This document shows, in pieces, positions 1 through 6,454 of a stretch of 18,749 bases of DNA (positions are counted from its first letter, which is position 1; the number at the start of each line of letters is the position of its first letter). The position numbers and the translations under genes were made by a program. Origin of the DNA: M55B154 sp964345775 (GTDB lineage Bacteria > Spirochaetota > UBA4802 > UB4802); contig CAYFSO010000057.1 of assembly GCA_964345775.1 (NCBI GenBank), positions 1 through 18,749 on the forward strand, in the 5' to 3' direction. The notes beneath the pieces are model-generated. The model was not told the origin of the DNA. It searched no databases and worked only from the letters and a program-made list of their open reading frames with translations.

Positions 1-1695
1 GCAGAGATGAATGTACTCTCAAAACGGGATTTCATGACCTTTACCCCGGTGGTGTTCGTCCTCATCTTCATTTTTGTCTCACTGCTTCTCAGGAATACAA
101 CCCTCTCTATACTCTGCCAGGTTAACCTGCTGGTAGCCCTGGTCTGGGCAATCGGTTTTTTTGTTATGACCGGGGAGTCTCTGAACATGGTAACCGTGGT
201 TATGGGCGCGGTGCTCCTGGCCATCGCGGTGGCCGATTCCGTCCACCTCCTGTCACAATTCAGGGACGAGCTGGGCAAACCCGGCATGTCGTTCAAAGGC
301 GCAGTTCGCTCTTCAATGGGACATGTGTGGATACCATGTCTCTTTACTACCCTTACCACGGCTGTCAGCTTCCTGTCCTTTATCTCTGGTACCGTTCGTC
401 CCACAAAAACACTTGGCATATATACGGCCATCGGTATTTTCTTTGCACTTGTATTGACCATGACACTTCTGCCTTCCATGATTTTGCTTTCTGAAAAAAA
501 GATACAAGGTCTATCTATTAAAACTAAAGAAGAGAAAAAGACCAACAGGTTTCTGGAATACATTCTCACCGGTGCCGGCAATATCTCCACAAGGCATTAC
601 ATACTTGTTCCCATGCTCCTCCTGGTGATAGTACTATTTTCCATCTGGGGACTTCACCATTTACGATTTGAAACAAACACCATGAACTACCTCCCTGAAA
701 CGAATAATCTCCGAGAGGATATAGGTGTTATAGAAGACAGGCTTGGCGGGGTTATCCCTTTTGTGTTCATCATAGAAAGCAAGTCTCCCCAACATGATTT
801 CACCAAACCTGAAAGCCTGGAAATGATCGACGAGATACAACAGCACCTGATGCAGGAGGTGAAACAGTTTTCCACGTCATTTTCCATAGCCGATTACATG
901 AAAGAGATCAACAGGGCATTCAACGGCGGCAGCGAAGAATACTTCAGGATACCTCACCGCCAGGTTGACATACGGGATTACCTTGAGATCGGCGACCCGG
1001 AGGTGCTTAACCGCATCATATCATTTGATCATATGGAGACCCGTCTTTCATTTCAATCCACGTGGGATTCAAACGAAACCGCAAACCAGTTAAGCAATTA
1101 TATTCACTCGTACCTGTCAGAAAAACTTGGAGACAACTACACCTTCAAGATCACCGGTCTTTCATCATTATACCTGCACATGGAAGCAAACCTTCGCCTG
1201 AGCCAGAAAAGAAGCTTTCTCATCGCATTTGGCATCATATTTCTCATGATGCTGGGCATTACCCGCAACCTGAAAATGGCATTGATCTGCATGATCCCCA
1301 ACCTGTTCCCCATCGTGGTTACCCTTGGCATAATGGGCTGGCAGGATATCCCCCTGGACGTATCAACCATCATGATAGCCAATGTCACCATCGGCATTGC
1401 CATCGACGATACCATTCATTTTATTGTATGGTTCAGGCGCAACATGGAAAAGGGGCTCACTCACGCCGATGCCATTGTACAGACACTGAAGGACGTGGGG
1501 AAACCGGTATTCATCACCACCGTGGTGCTCTTCATGGGCTTTTTCGTGCTGATGCTGGGAGCCATCAACCCCACCAGGGCATTCGGCGTGCTCACCGCCC
1601 TCTCCATGCTGTTTGCCCTCATGGGTGACCTGTTTATATTGCCGTCCCTCATCATGATCTTCAAGCCGTCATTCGGGATTAACAGGAAAGCATAA
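1..1695 (+). CDS. RND/MMPL-family membrane exporter, C-terminal part (5' end outside window)
   Basis: The frame is open from base 1 (Ala-Glu precede the first Met at base 7), so the true start lies upstream. About 564 residues are visible; complete two-half RND exporters of this type usually have 750-900. The visible part begins inside the first transmembrane bundle. It has hydrophobic helices up to about residue 165, including GAVLLAIAVADSVHLL, the first-half helix-4 type motif. Another helix near residues 195-215 leads into an extracytoplasmic domain (about 220-400), then a second bundle of helices to the end. That bundle carries the matching GIAIDDTIHF motif, whose paired Asp residues are the usual proton-relay position. 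This duplicated layout is that of the COG1033/MMPL predicted exporters, which use the proton gradient to move lipids or hydrophobic compounds. The substrate cannot be told from the sequence. It ends 97 nt before argC and is probably a separate transcription unit. Confidence 0.85.
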   Translation, partial: AEMNVLSKRDFMTFTPVVFVLIFIFVSLLLRNTTLSILCQVNLLVALVWAIGFFVMTGESLNMVTVVMGAVLLAIAVADSVHLLSQFRDELGKPGMSFKGAVRSSMGHVWIPCLFTTLTTAVSFLSFISGTVRPTKTLGIYTAIGIFFALVLTMTLLPSMILLSEKKIQGLSIKTKEEKKTNRFLEYILTGAGNISTRHYILVPMLLLVIVLFSIWGLHHLRFETNTMNYLPETNNLREDIGVIEDRLGGVIPFVFIIESKSPQHDFTKPESLEMIDEIQQHLMQEVKQFSTSFSIADYMKEINRAFNGGSEEYFRIPHRQVDIRDYLEIGDPEVLNRIISFDHMETRLSFQSTWDSNETANQLSNYIHSYLSEKLGDNYTFKITGLSSLYLHMEANLRLSQKRSFLIAFGIIFLMMLGITRNLKMALICMIPNLFPIVVTLGIMGWQDIPLDVSTIMIANVTIGIAIDDTIHFIVWFRRNMEKGLTHADAIVQTLKDVGKPVFITTVVLFMGFFVLMLGAINPTRAFGVLTALSMLFALMGDLFILPSLIMIFKPSFGINRKA

Positions 1696-1729
1696 CCACA
1701 GAAACTACGATGACACAAGTGTAAACCTG

Positions 1730-1759
1730 TTGACAGGAGTTTCGCCCCTGCTGTATATG
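1730..1759 (+). promoter_or_regulatory. Predicted sigma70-type promoter of argC
   Basis: A perfect TTGACA (1730-1735) is followed after 18 nt by TATATG (1754-1759). Transcription would start near 1766, leaving a leader of about 27 nt before the argC start at 1793. An inverted repeat TGTAT-N8-ATACA (1752-1769) overlaps the -10 element and could be an operator. This is based on consensus match only. Confidence 0.5.
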
Positions 1760-1792
1760 TGCAGATACATTCACACGTAACAGGGGACAGGT

Positions 1793-2839
1793 ATGAAAAA
1801 AGTTCTGATCGTTGGAGCCACAGGGTTTGGTGGACTCGGGTTGATGGAGATACTTCTGCGTCATGAGAAGTTCGAGATTGCCCAACTGGTGGCACGCAAG
1901 GACGTGGGGCAGCGTATGAGTGACGTGTTCCCGCATCTTACCGGTTTCTGCGACCTGGTTGTTGAGTCACCCGATAACATGAAGCTTGACGGTATTGACC
2001 TTGCATTCTTCTCAACGCCCGACAGGGCCGGCATGACAATGATAGAAGAATTTTACGAAAAAAATATACCCGTCATCGATTTCAGTGGTGACTTCAGGTT
2101 TCACACCATCGATGACTATACCGTGTATGCAGCCAACAAGGGAATGGACACGAAGCACCATTCACCTTCAATCCTGACCGAGGCGGTATACGGACTTCCG
2201 GAAAAATACGCCCACAGGATCAAAGGATCGAAGATAGTTGGGAATCCCGGCTGTTTCGCCATTGCCATGATACTGGGGCTTCTCCCCCTGGTAGAAGAAG
2301 GCCTGGTGGCATCCGATGCCATTATCTGCGACGGGAAAACAGGCGTGTCCGGGGCGGGTAAGAACCCGGGGGAAGCAAACTTCTACCCGCAGCGTTACGA
2401 GGATGTAAACACCTACAGGGAAGGACATCACCAGCACACGGTTGAAGTTGAAAATATCATAAACCGGGAAGGAAATACTGACAAAAGGATCCTGTTCATT
2501 CCACAGGTGGTACCAATGACAAGGGGGATTCTGATAAACACATATATTCAGCCTTCAAGAGCAATGCATACAGAAGACGTGCAGACCCTTTACGAAAAGT
2601 ATTACGCTGACAAGCCCTTCGTGAAGATCACTGCCGGATCTCCCCATACATCACATGTACGCGGATCGAACATGTGCCTTATACGGCCCATGGTGGATGA
2701 AAGAAGCGGCACAGTACTGGTTACATCGGTTATTGATAATCTACTGAAGGGACAATCGGGGAATGCCGTCCAGAATGCCAATATCATGATGGGGTTTAAT
2801 GAAAACGAGGGGTTACTGCAGCCTCCCTTCTATCCATAA
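1793..2839 (+). CDS. argC: N-acetyl-gamma-glutamyl-phosphate reductase
   Basis: ArgC carries out the NADPH-dependent reduction of N-acetyl-glutamyl-5-phosphate to the semialdehyde, the third step of arginine biosynthesis, in the cytoplasm. The protein has 348 residues, normal for the family. The N-terminal dinucleotide-binding loop is GATGFGG (residues 8-14). The active-site cysteine is Cys154 in GNPGCFA. The DGKTGVSGAGK stretch and the GHHQHT stretch (211-216) match the family's substrate-binding and catalytic-His regions, and IPQVVPMTRGI is the usual C-terminal motif. The ATG is preceded by AGGGG (1782-1786). No other arg gene is visible in the window, so it is an isolated arginine gene here. 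Related LysY enzymes of the LysW-dependent lysine pathway share this fold, but no lysine-pathway neighbours are seen, so ArgC is the better call. Confidence 0.93.
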   Translation: MKKVLIVGATGFGGLGLMEILLRHEKFEIAQLVARKDVGQRMSDVFPHLTGFCDLVVESPDNMKLDGIDLAFFSTPDRAGMTMIEEFYEKNIPVIDFSGDFRFHTIDDYTVYAANKGMDTKHHSPSILTEAVYGLPEKYAHRIKGSKIVGNPGCFAIAMILGLLPLVEEGLVASDAIICDGKTGVSGAGKNPGEANFYPQRYEDVNTYREGHHQHTVEVENIINREGNTDKRILFIPQVVPMTRGILINTYIQPSRAMHTEDVQTLYEKYYADKPFVKITAGSPHTSHVRGSNMCLIRPMVDERSGTVLVTSVIDNLLKGQSGNAVQNANIMMGFNENEGLLQPPFYP

Positions 2840-2844
2840 TGACG

Positions 2845-2864
2845 GGAGTGAAATACATCACTCC
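2845..2864. terminator. Small hairpin between convergent argC and pcm
   Basis: GGAGTGA (2845-2851) and TCACTCC (2858-2864) form a perfect 7-bp stem around a 6-nt loop. It lies between the argC stop and the pcm stop and includes the pcm stop codon. There is no clear T-run on either strand, so it may be a weak bidirectional terminator or chance. Confidence 0.3.
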
Positions 2865-3577
2865 TTACCGTGAACCATGGGAACAAAACGGACATACGTT
2901 ACCGTCTTTTTTTCAAGGCTGTCGCCCCTCTTTTCCAGTTTCACCAGTTCCTGGTTGAATTCGCCTACGGGAACAACCATTATGCCGCCTTCGTCAAGCT
3001 GCTCAACTAGGGCCTGTGGTATCTCCGGGGGAGCAGCGGTTACTATGATCACGTCAAACGGGGCCTCTTCGGGCCACCCCTTGTAACCATCACCCACACG
3101 CACATGTACGTTATCATAGCCCAGGTTTTTCAACCTGTTTGCTGCCTGCTTGCCAAGGTATTCAACGATCTCAATTGTATATACCTGGTCGGCCAGCAGT
3201 CCCAGGACAGCGGCCTGGTACCCGGAACCCGTGCCTATTTCAAGAACCTTCTCACTGCCGTCCAGTTCACACAATTCTGTCATAAGTGCAACGATATAGG
3301 GCTGGGAGATGGTCTGCCCATGGCCGATCGGAAGAGGGTAATCGCCGTATGCCGAGGCAGCATCCTGCTCGGGTACGAAACGGTGACGTGCTACTTTACT
3401 TACAGCTTCAAGAACCCTCTCGTCCTTAACCCCCCTGTCAGCGATCTGTCTTTTTACCATCTGTTCTCGTAGTCGTTCCAAGTCATTCCCCCCGGCTAAA
3501 CCGCAGTCACAACAGAGCAGAAAAGCTGTTCCCACGATTATGAGCATTATATTCATATGTATTGCTGAAATTTTCAT
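2858..3577 (-). CDS. pcm: Exported protein-L-isoaspartate O-methyltransferase
   Basis: The enzyme methylates L-isoaspartyl residues in aged proteins, using S-adenosylmethionine, to start their repair. The 239-residue product carries the family's PIGHGQTISQPYIVALM motif and the SAM-binding loop VLEIGTGSGYQAAVLG. The distinctive feature is the N-terminus: a Lys near the start and a long hydrophobic run (about residues 8-23) followed by small and Cys residues (CCDCGLAGG). This looks like a Sec signal peptide, so the enzyme probably works in the periplasm or at a membrane. A lipoprotein is possible but the lipobox is not canonical. I chose the ATG at 3577 because the promoter at 3609-3637 would start transcription near 3602, which excludes the longer starts at 3604 and 3655. 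Signal-bearing Pcm homologues are known in Gram-negative bacteria. The gene is convergent with argC and divergent from ptsI. Confidence 0.88.
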   Translation of the reverse strand: MKISAIHMNIMLIIVGTAFLLCCDCGLAGGNDLERLREQMVKRQIADRGVKDERVLEAVSKVARHRFVPEQDAASAYGDYPLPIGHGQTISQPYIVALMTELCELDGSEKVLEIGTGSGYQAAVLGLLADQVYTIEIVEYLGKQAANRLKNLGYDNVHVRVGDGYKGWPEEAPFDVIIVTAAPPEIPQALVEQLDEGGIMVVPVGEFNQELVKLEKRGDSLEKKTVTYVRFVPMVHGKE

Positions 3578-3608
3578 AGTATTTTCATGATTTCCAAGAT
3601 ACATGTAT

Positions 3609-3637
3609 AATATAACAGTAATATACGGTATTAGCAA
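3609..3637 (-). promoter_or_regulatory. Predicted promoter of pcm
   Basis: On the minus strand TTGCTA (3632-3637) is followed after exactly 17 nt by TATATT (3609-3614). Transcription from here would begin near 3602, 25 nt before the ATG at 3577. This placement decides the pcm start. Confidence 0.5.
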
Positions 3638-3673
3638 GCTTTTCTTTCCGTCCATCTATCCTGCGAATTTCAC

Positions 3674-3702
3674 TTGACATTTCGCGAACAGTTAAGATAA
3701 AT
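3674..3702 (+). promoter_or_regulatory. Predicted promoter of ptsI, upstream candidate
   Basis: A perfect TTGACA (3674-3679) has ATAAAT at 17 nt (3697-3702) or GATAAA at 16 nt (3696-3701). It would give ptsI a leader of about 160 nt. It lies back to back with the pcm promoter, 36 nt away. Confidence 0.4.
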
Positions 3703-3711
3703 ACAAAACGC

Positions 3712-3740
3712 TTGATAATATATGCATTTTTACATATTTT
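3712..3740 (+). promoter_or_regulatory. Alternative ptsI promoter
   Basis: TTGATA (3712-3717) is followed after 17 nt by TATTTT (3735-3740). The stretch to 3760 is very AT-rich. It could act in place of, or together with, the TTGACA promoter just upstream. Confidence 0.3.
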
Positions 3741-3869
3741 TTATACGTGTACAATATTTATGCTATCCTGATATCATGCAAAAGGCTTCAAGGCGGGTAA
3801 CAAGTGGCTGAATAGAAAGATACGATTATTGCATTTTCAATTTTTTACGAATACGGGTACAAAATACAA

Positions 3870-5612
3870 ATGTCAAAATCAGCTGAAGGTATTATCGCAT
3901 CTCCCGGAATTTCCATAGGGAAGGCATATGTATACAAGGGTGATAACATAATCATACCCAAGTATACTATCCCCGATGAAAAAGTTGATGTCGAAATCCA
4001 TCGTTTTGATGAATCCCTGGCAAAGACCAAAGAGGATATCAAGGCCATACAGAGCCAGATAGCCAGCAGCCTTTCCGATGATACCGCTGATATTTTTAAA
4101 AGCCATCTCATGGTGCTTGAAGACCCTGTTTTCGACCAGCAGGTACGGGATACCATTGCCAGTGACAAACGTAATGCCGAATGGGTGCTGAACGATATTT
4201 CACTGGAGTTGATACAAAGCCTCAATTCAATAGAGGACGAGTATCTTCGGGAGAGGATCGTTGATATCTCTGATATAAGCAAACGGATGATCAACAACCT
4301 TCAGAAATCCGACAACATTTCACTGGCCGACCTTGAGGAAGAAGTGATCGTCATTGCTTCTGACCTCACACCTTCAGACACCGCCCTTATGAACAGGAAA
4401 TACGTCCTCGGATTCGTAACCGACCGCGGGGGCAGAACATCACATACCGCAATAATGGCTCGTGCCATGGAAATACCCGCCATCGTGGGAACCATTTCTT
4501 CAACATCGATGATCCAGGACGATGACATGGTCATCGTTGACGCGGTACACGGAAAGGTTATCGTTAACCCCTCCAAGGACGAGATCATCGAGTTCAAAAA
4601 ATACCAGGAAGACCTGAAAGAGCTTGAGATAGAGCTGGCCAAGATCACCGAGCTTCCCTCGCATACTCTCGACAAAGAGAACATTTTCATCTACGGTAAT
4701 ATCGAAATACCCGAAGAAATGTCCATTATAAAAGACCACGGCGCCCAGGGAATAGGACTGTTCAGGTCAGAATTCCTTTTCATGGACAGGTACCTGCCCG
4801 ACGAGGAGAAGCAGTTCGAAGAATACCGGAGGGTGGTTGAATTCTTTAACCCGCTGCCGGTCACCATCAGGACCCTGGACGTTGGCGGCGACAAGATCTA
4901 CGCGTTTACCAGGCATTACAAGGAAAGGAACCCCTTTCTGGGCTGCAGGGCTATTCGTTTCAGCCTTGAGAATGAGCATCTTTTTCGAACACAGATAAGG
5001 GCTATTCTGAGGGTATCCAGCTACGGTAACGTAAAGATAATGTTCCCCATGATCAGCACCATGGACGAGATCAACAAGTCGAAGGAGATACTTGAGGACG
5101 TAAAGAAGCAGCTTGACAGGGAAGGTATTCCCTATGACAGGGAGATACCCGTAGGCATTATGATAGAGGTGCCATCGGCCGCCATTAACTCGGACATCTT
5201 CGCAAAACACGTTGATTTCTTCTCGGTTGGCACCAACGACCTTGTACAGTACCTGCTGGCGGTTGACCGGATCAGTGAAAAGATCGCTTACCTGTACAAC
5301 CCCCTGAACCTCTCGGTTCTGCGAATATTGAAACATATCGCACAGGTTGCCGCCGAGAATGGCACGGAACTTTCCATATGCGGTGAAATGGCGGGTGAAC
5401 CCAAGTATACCATGCTTCTGCTTGGACTTGGTTACCGTCATCTCTCAATGAGTTCCGCTTTCATGTACCAGATCAAGCGTATTATACGAGCGGTAACAAT
5501 AGAGGAATGCGAGAACCTTGCAAATGAACTGATGCAGCTTGAGAATACGCATGACATTGAAAAAACCATGCTGCGTTACGTGCAGGAAAAGTTTCCCAAC
5601 ATGATATACTAA
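3870..5612 (+). CDS. ptsI: Phosphoenolpyruvate-protein phosphotransferase (PTS enzyme I)
   Basis: Enzyme I takes phosphate from phosphoenolpyruvate and passes it to HPr, the first step of sugar uptake or signalling by the phosphotransferase system, in the cytoplasm. The 580-residue product is close to the 575 of E. coli. The start ASPGISIGKAYV is typical. An N-terminal HPr-binding helical region is followed by the phospho-histidine site GGRTSHTAIMARAMEIPA, with the active histidine at His192. The C-terminal PEP-binding barrel has RTLDVGGDK, NPFLGCRAIR, SVGTNDLVQYLLAVDR and the catalytic Cys504 in CGEMAGEP. All key residues are present. The ribosome binding site is weak (GGGT, 11 nt before the ATG). 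No ptsH or sugar permease is near, so it probably serves as the general enzyme I of the cell, or a regulatory PTS. The methyltransferase gene starts 35 nt after the stop and may be co-transcribed. Confidence 0.95.
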   Translation: MSKSAEGIIASPGISIGKAYVYKGDNIIIPKYTIPDEKVDVEIHRFDESLAKTKEDIKAIQSQIASSLSDDTADIFKSHLMVLEDPVFDQQVRDTIASDKRNAEWVLNDISLELIQSLNSIEDEYLRERIVDISDISKRMINNLQKSDNISLADLEEEVIVIASDLTPSDTALMNRKYVLGFVTDRGGRTSHTAIMARAMEIPAIVGTISSTSMIQDDDMVIVDAVHGKVIVNPSKDEIIEFKKYQEDLKELEIELAKITELPSHTLDKENIFIYGNIEIPEEMSIIKDHGAQGIGLFRSEFLFMDRYLPDEEKQFEEYRRVVEFFNPLPVTIRTLDVGGDKIYAFTRHYKERNPFLGCRAIRFSLENEHLFRTQIRAILRVSSYGNVKIMFPMISTMDEINKSKEILEDVKKQLDREGIPYDREIPVGIMIEVPSAAINSDIFAKHVDFFSVGTNDLVQYLLAVDRISEKIAYLYNPLNLSVLRILKHIAQVAAENGTELSICGEMAGEPKYTMLLLGLGYRHLSMSSAFMYQIKRIIRAVTIEECENLANELMQLENTHDIEKTMLRYVQEKFPNMIY

Positions 5613-5647
5613 GATGCCCATTGAGGGAGGGGTATAATATTTGTATT

Positions 5648-6400
5648 ATGAAACTATATCATGAATTAGCTGAATATTACTTCTCCATCGAACAGAATCA
5701 TCGCAACATTGACGATGATCTTCAACTAATACTTGAACTTCTTGCGAACCGTTCCAGTCCCTCTCTTCTTGACCTGGGTTGCGGTACCGGTGAACACCTG
5801 TACGAGTTATATAAGAGGGGTGTTAACTGCGTGGGTCTTGATAACAGCAAAGATATGCTCACCCACGCAAGGCTGCGATTCCCGGGATCGGCCAATTTTA
5901 TCGAAGGATCCATGGCTGATTTCGATTACTTTGAAGAATTCGACATGGTGATTTCCCTTTTCGGTTCATTCAACTACATGCTGGAAGACAGCCAGGTGGA
6001 AAGTGTTTTCTGGAATACCTGGCGTACCCTTAAGCCCGGGGGTATTGGACTATTCGAGATTTGGAACGCCATTCCCGTGCGAAAGATCAGTGAAAAGCCC
6101 CTGGACGAGGTCTCCAGAACACGATATTTCGATACCGAGATACGGCGGGACAGGGGCTTCACCCTGCTGAATTATCCAACCCGCACCATTGTAGAGGTTA
6201 ATTACAGGTACAGGGTGTCTTCTAACGGCGAGACCAGTGAACTCCGTGACCGGCACGTGATGCGTGCCTTCAACCGGGAAGAGATCTCTAGATTTATAAG
6301 GGACAATGGCTTCACCATCAGGTCAATGTTCGCGAATTCCCGCAAAGAACCGTACACCGACTTTTCAAACAGGATACTAATACATTTCGTAAAAGACTAA
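5648..6400 (+). CDS. Class I SAM-dependent methyltransferase, substrate unknown
   Basis: The 250-residue product has the SAM-binding motif I SLLDLGCGTGEHL (residues 39-51). An acidic residue after the next strand (VGLDNSK) would hold the ribose, and LKPGGIGLFEIWN is the post-motif strand of small-molecule-type methyltransferases (Methyltransf_11/25 group). No membrane segment or extra domain is seen, so it is likely a soluble cytoplasmic enzyme. The ATG at 5648 gives a natural N-terminus (MKLYHELAEYYFSIE). A purine-rich GGGAGGGG (5625-5632) lies 15 nt upstream, farther than ideal. A TTG at 5621 in the same frame has no ribosome binding site, and an ATT at 5639 would be well spaced but is a very rare start. 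It follows ptsI by 35 nt and is probably read from the same transcript. The target molecule cannot be told. Confidence 0.82.
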   Translation: MKLYHELAEYYFSIEQNHRNIDDDLQLILELLANRSSPSLLDLGCGTGEHLYELYKRGVNCVGLDNSKDMLTHARLRFPGSANFIEGSMADFDYFEEFDMVISLFGSFNYMLEDSQVESVFWNTWRTLKPGGIGLFEIWNAIPVRKISEKPLDEVSRTRYFDTEIRRDRGFTLLNYPTRTIVEVNYRYRVSSNGETSELRDRHVMRAFNREEISRFIRDNGFTIRSMFANSRKEPYTDFSNRILIHFVKD

Positions 6401-6429
6401 GAAACCCCTCCGTTCATGAAGGGGTTTCT
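6400..6429. terminator. Bidirectional terminator between the methyltransferase gene and lon
   Basis: AGAAACCCCT (6400-6409) pairs perfectly with AGGGGTTTCT (6420-6429) around a 10-nt loop. It begins at the last base of the methyltransferase stop codon and lies 25 nt beyond the lon stop. The tail is TAGTCTTTTACG on the minus strand and ATATTCT on the plus strand. It is a good candidate for ending transcription from both sides. Confidence 0.7.
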
Positions 6430-6454
6430 ATATTCTCCAGGATATGCACTGCCT

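Noticed and set aside
1062..1628. A 188-codon frame inside the exporter gene in another frame.
   Set aside because: The product is His/Arg/Pro-rich with no domain, typical of an out-of-frame reading of a membrane protein gene.
3578..3655. A longer start for pcm at 3655 (26 extra residues) or at 3604.
   Set aside because: Both lie at or upstream of the likely transcription start (about 3602), and the ATG at 3577 gives a normal signal peptide.
4767..5441. A 224-codon open frame on the minus strand inside ptsI.
   Set aside because: It lies fully opposite a clear ptsI gene, has no recognisable domain and no ribosome binding site. It is a shadow frame.
5633..5638. A perfect TATAAT between ptsI and the methyltransferase gene.
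   Set aside because: There is no acceptable -35 sequence 16-18 nt upstream, and the site lies only 10 nt before the start codon. It is probably chance in an AT-rich gap.
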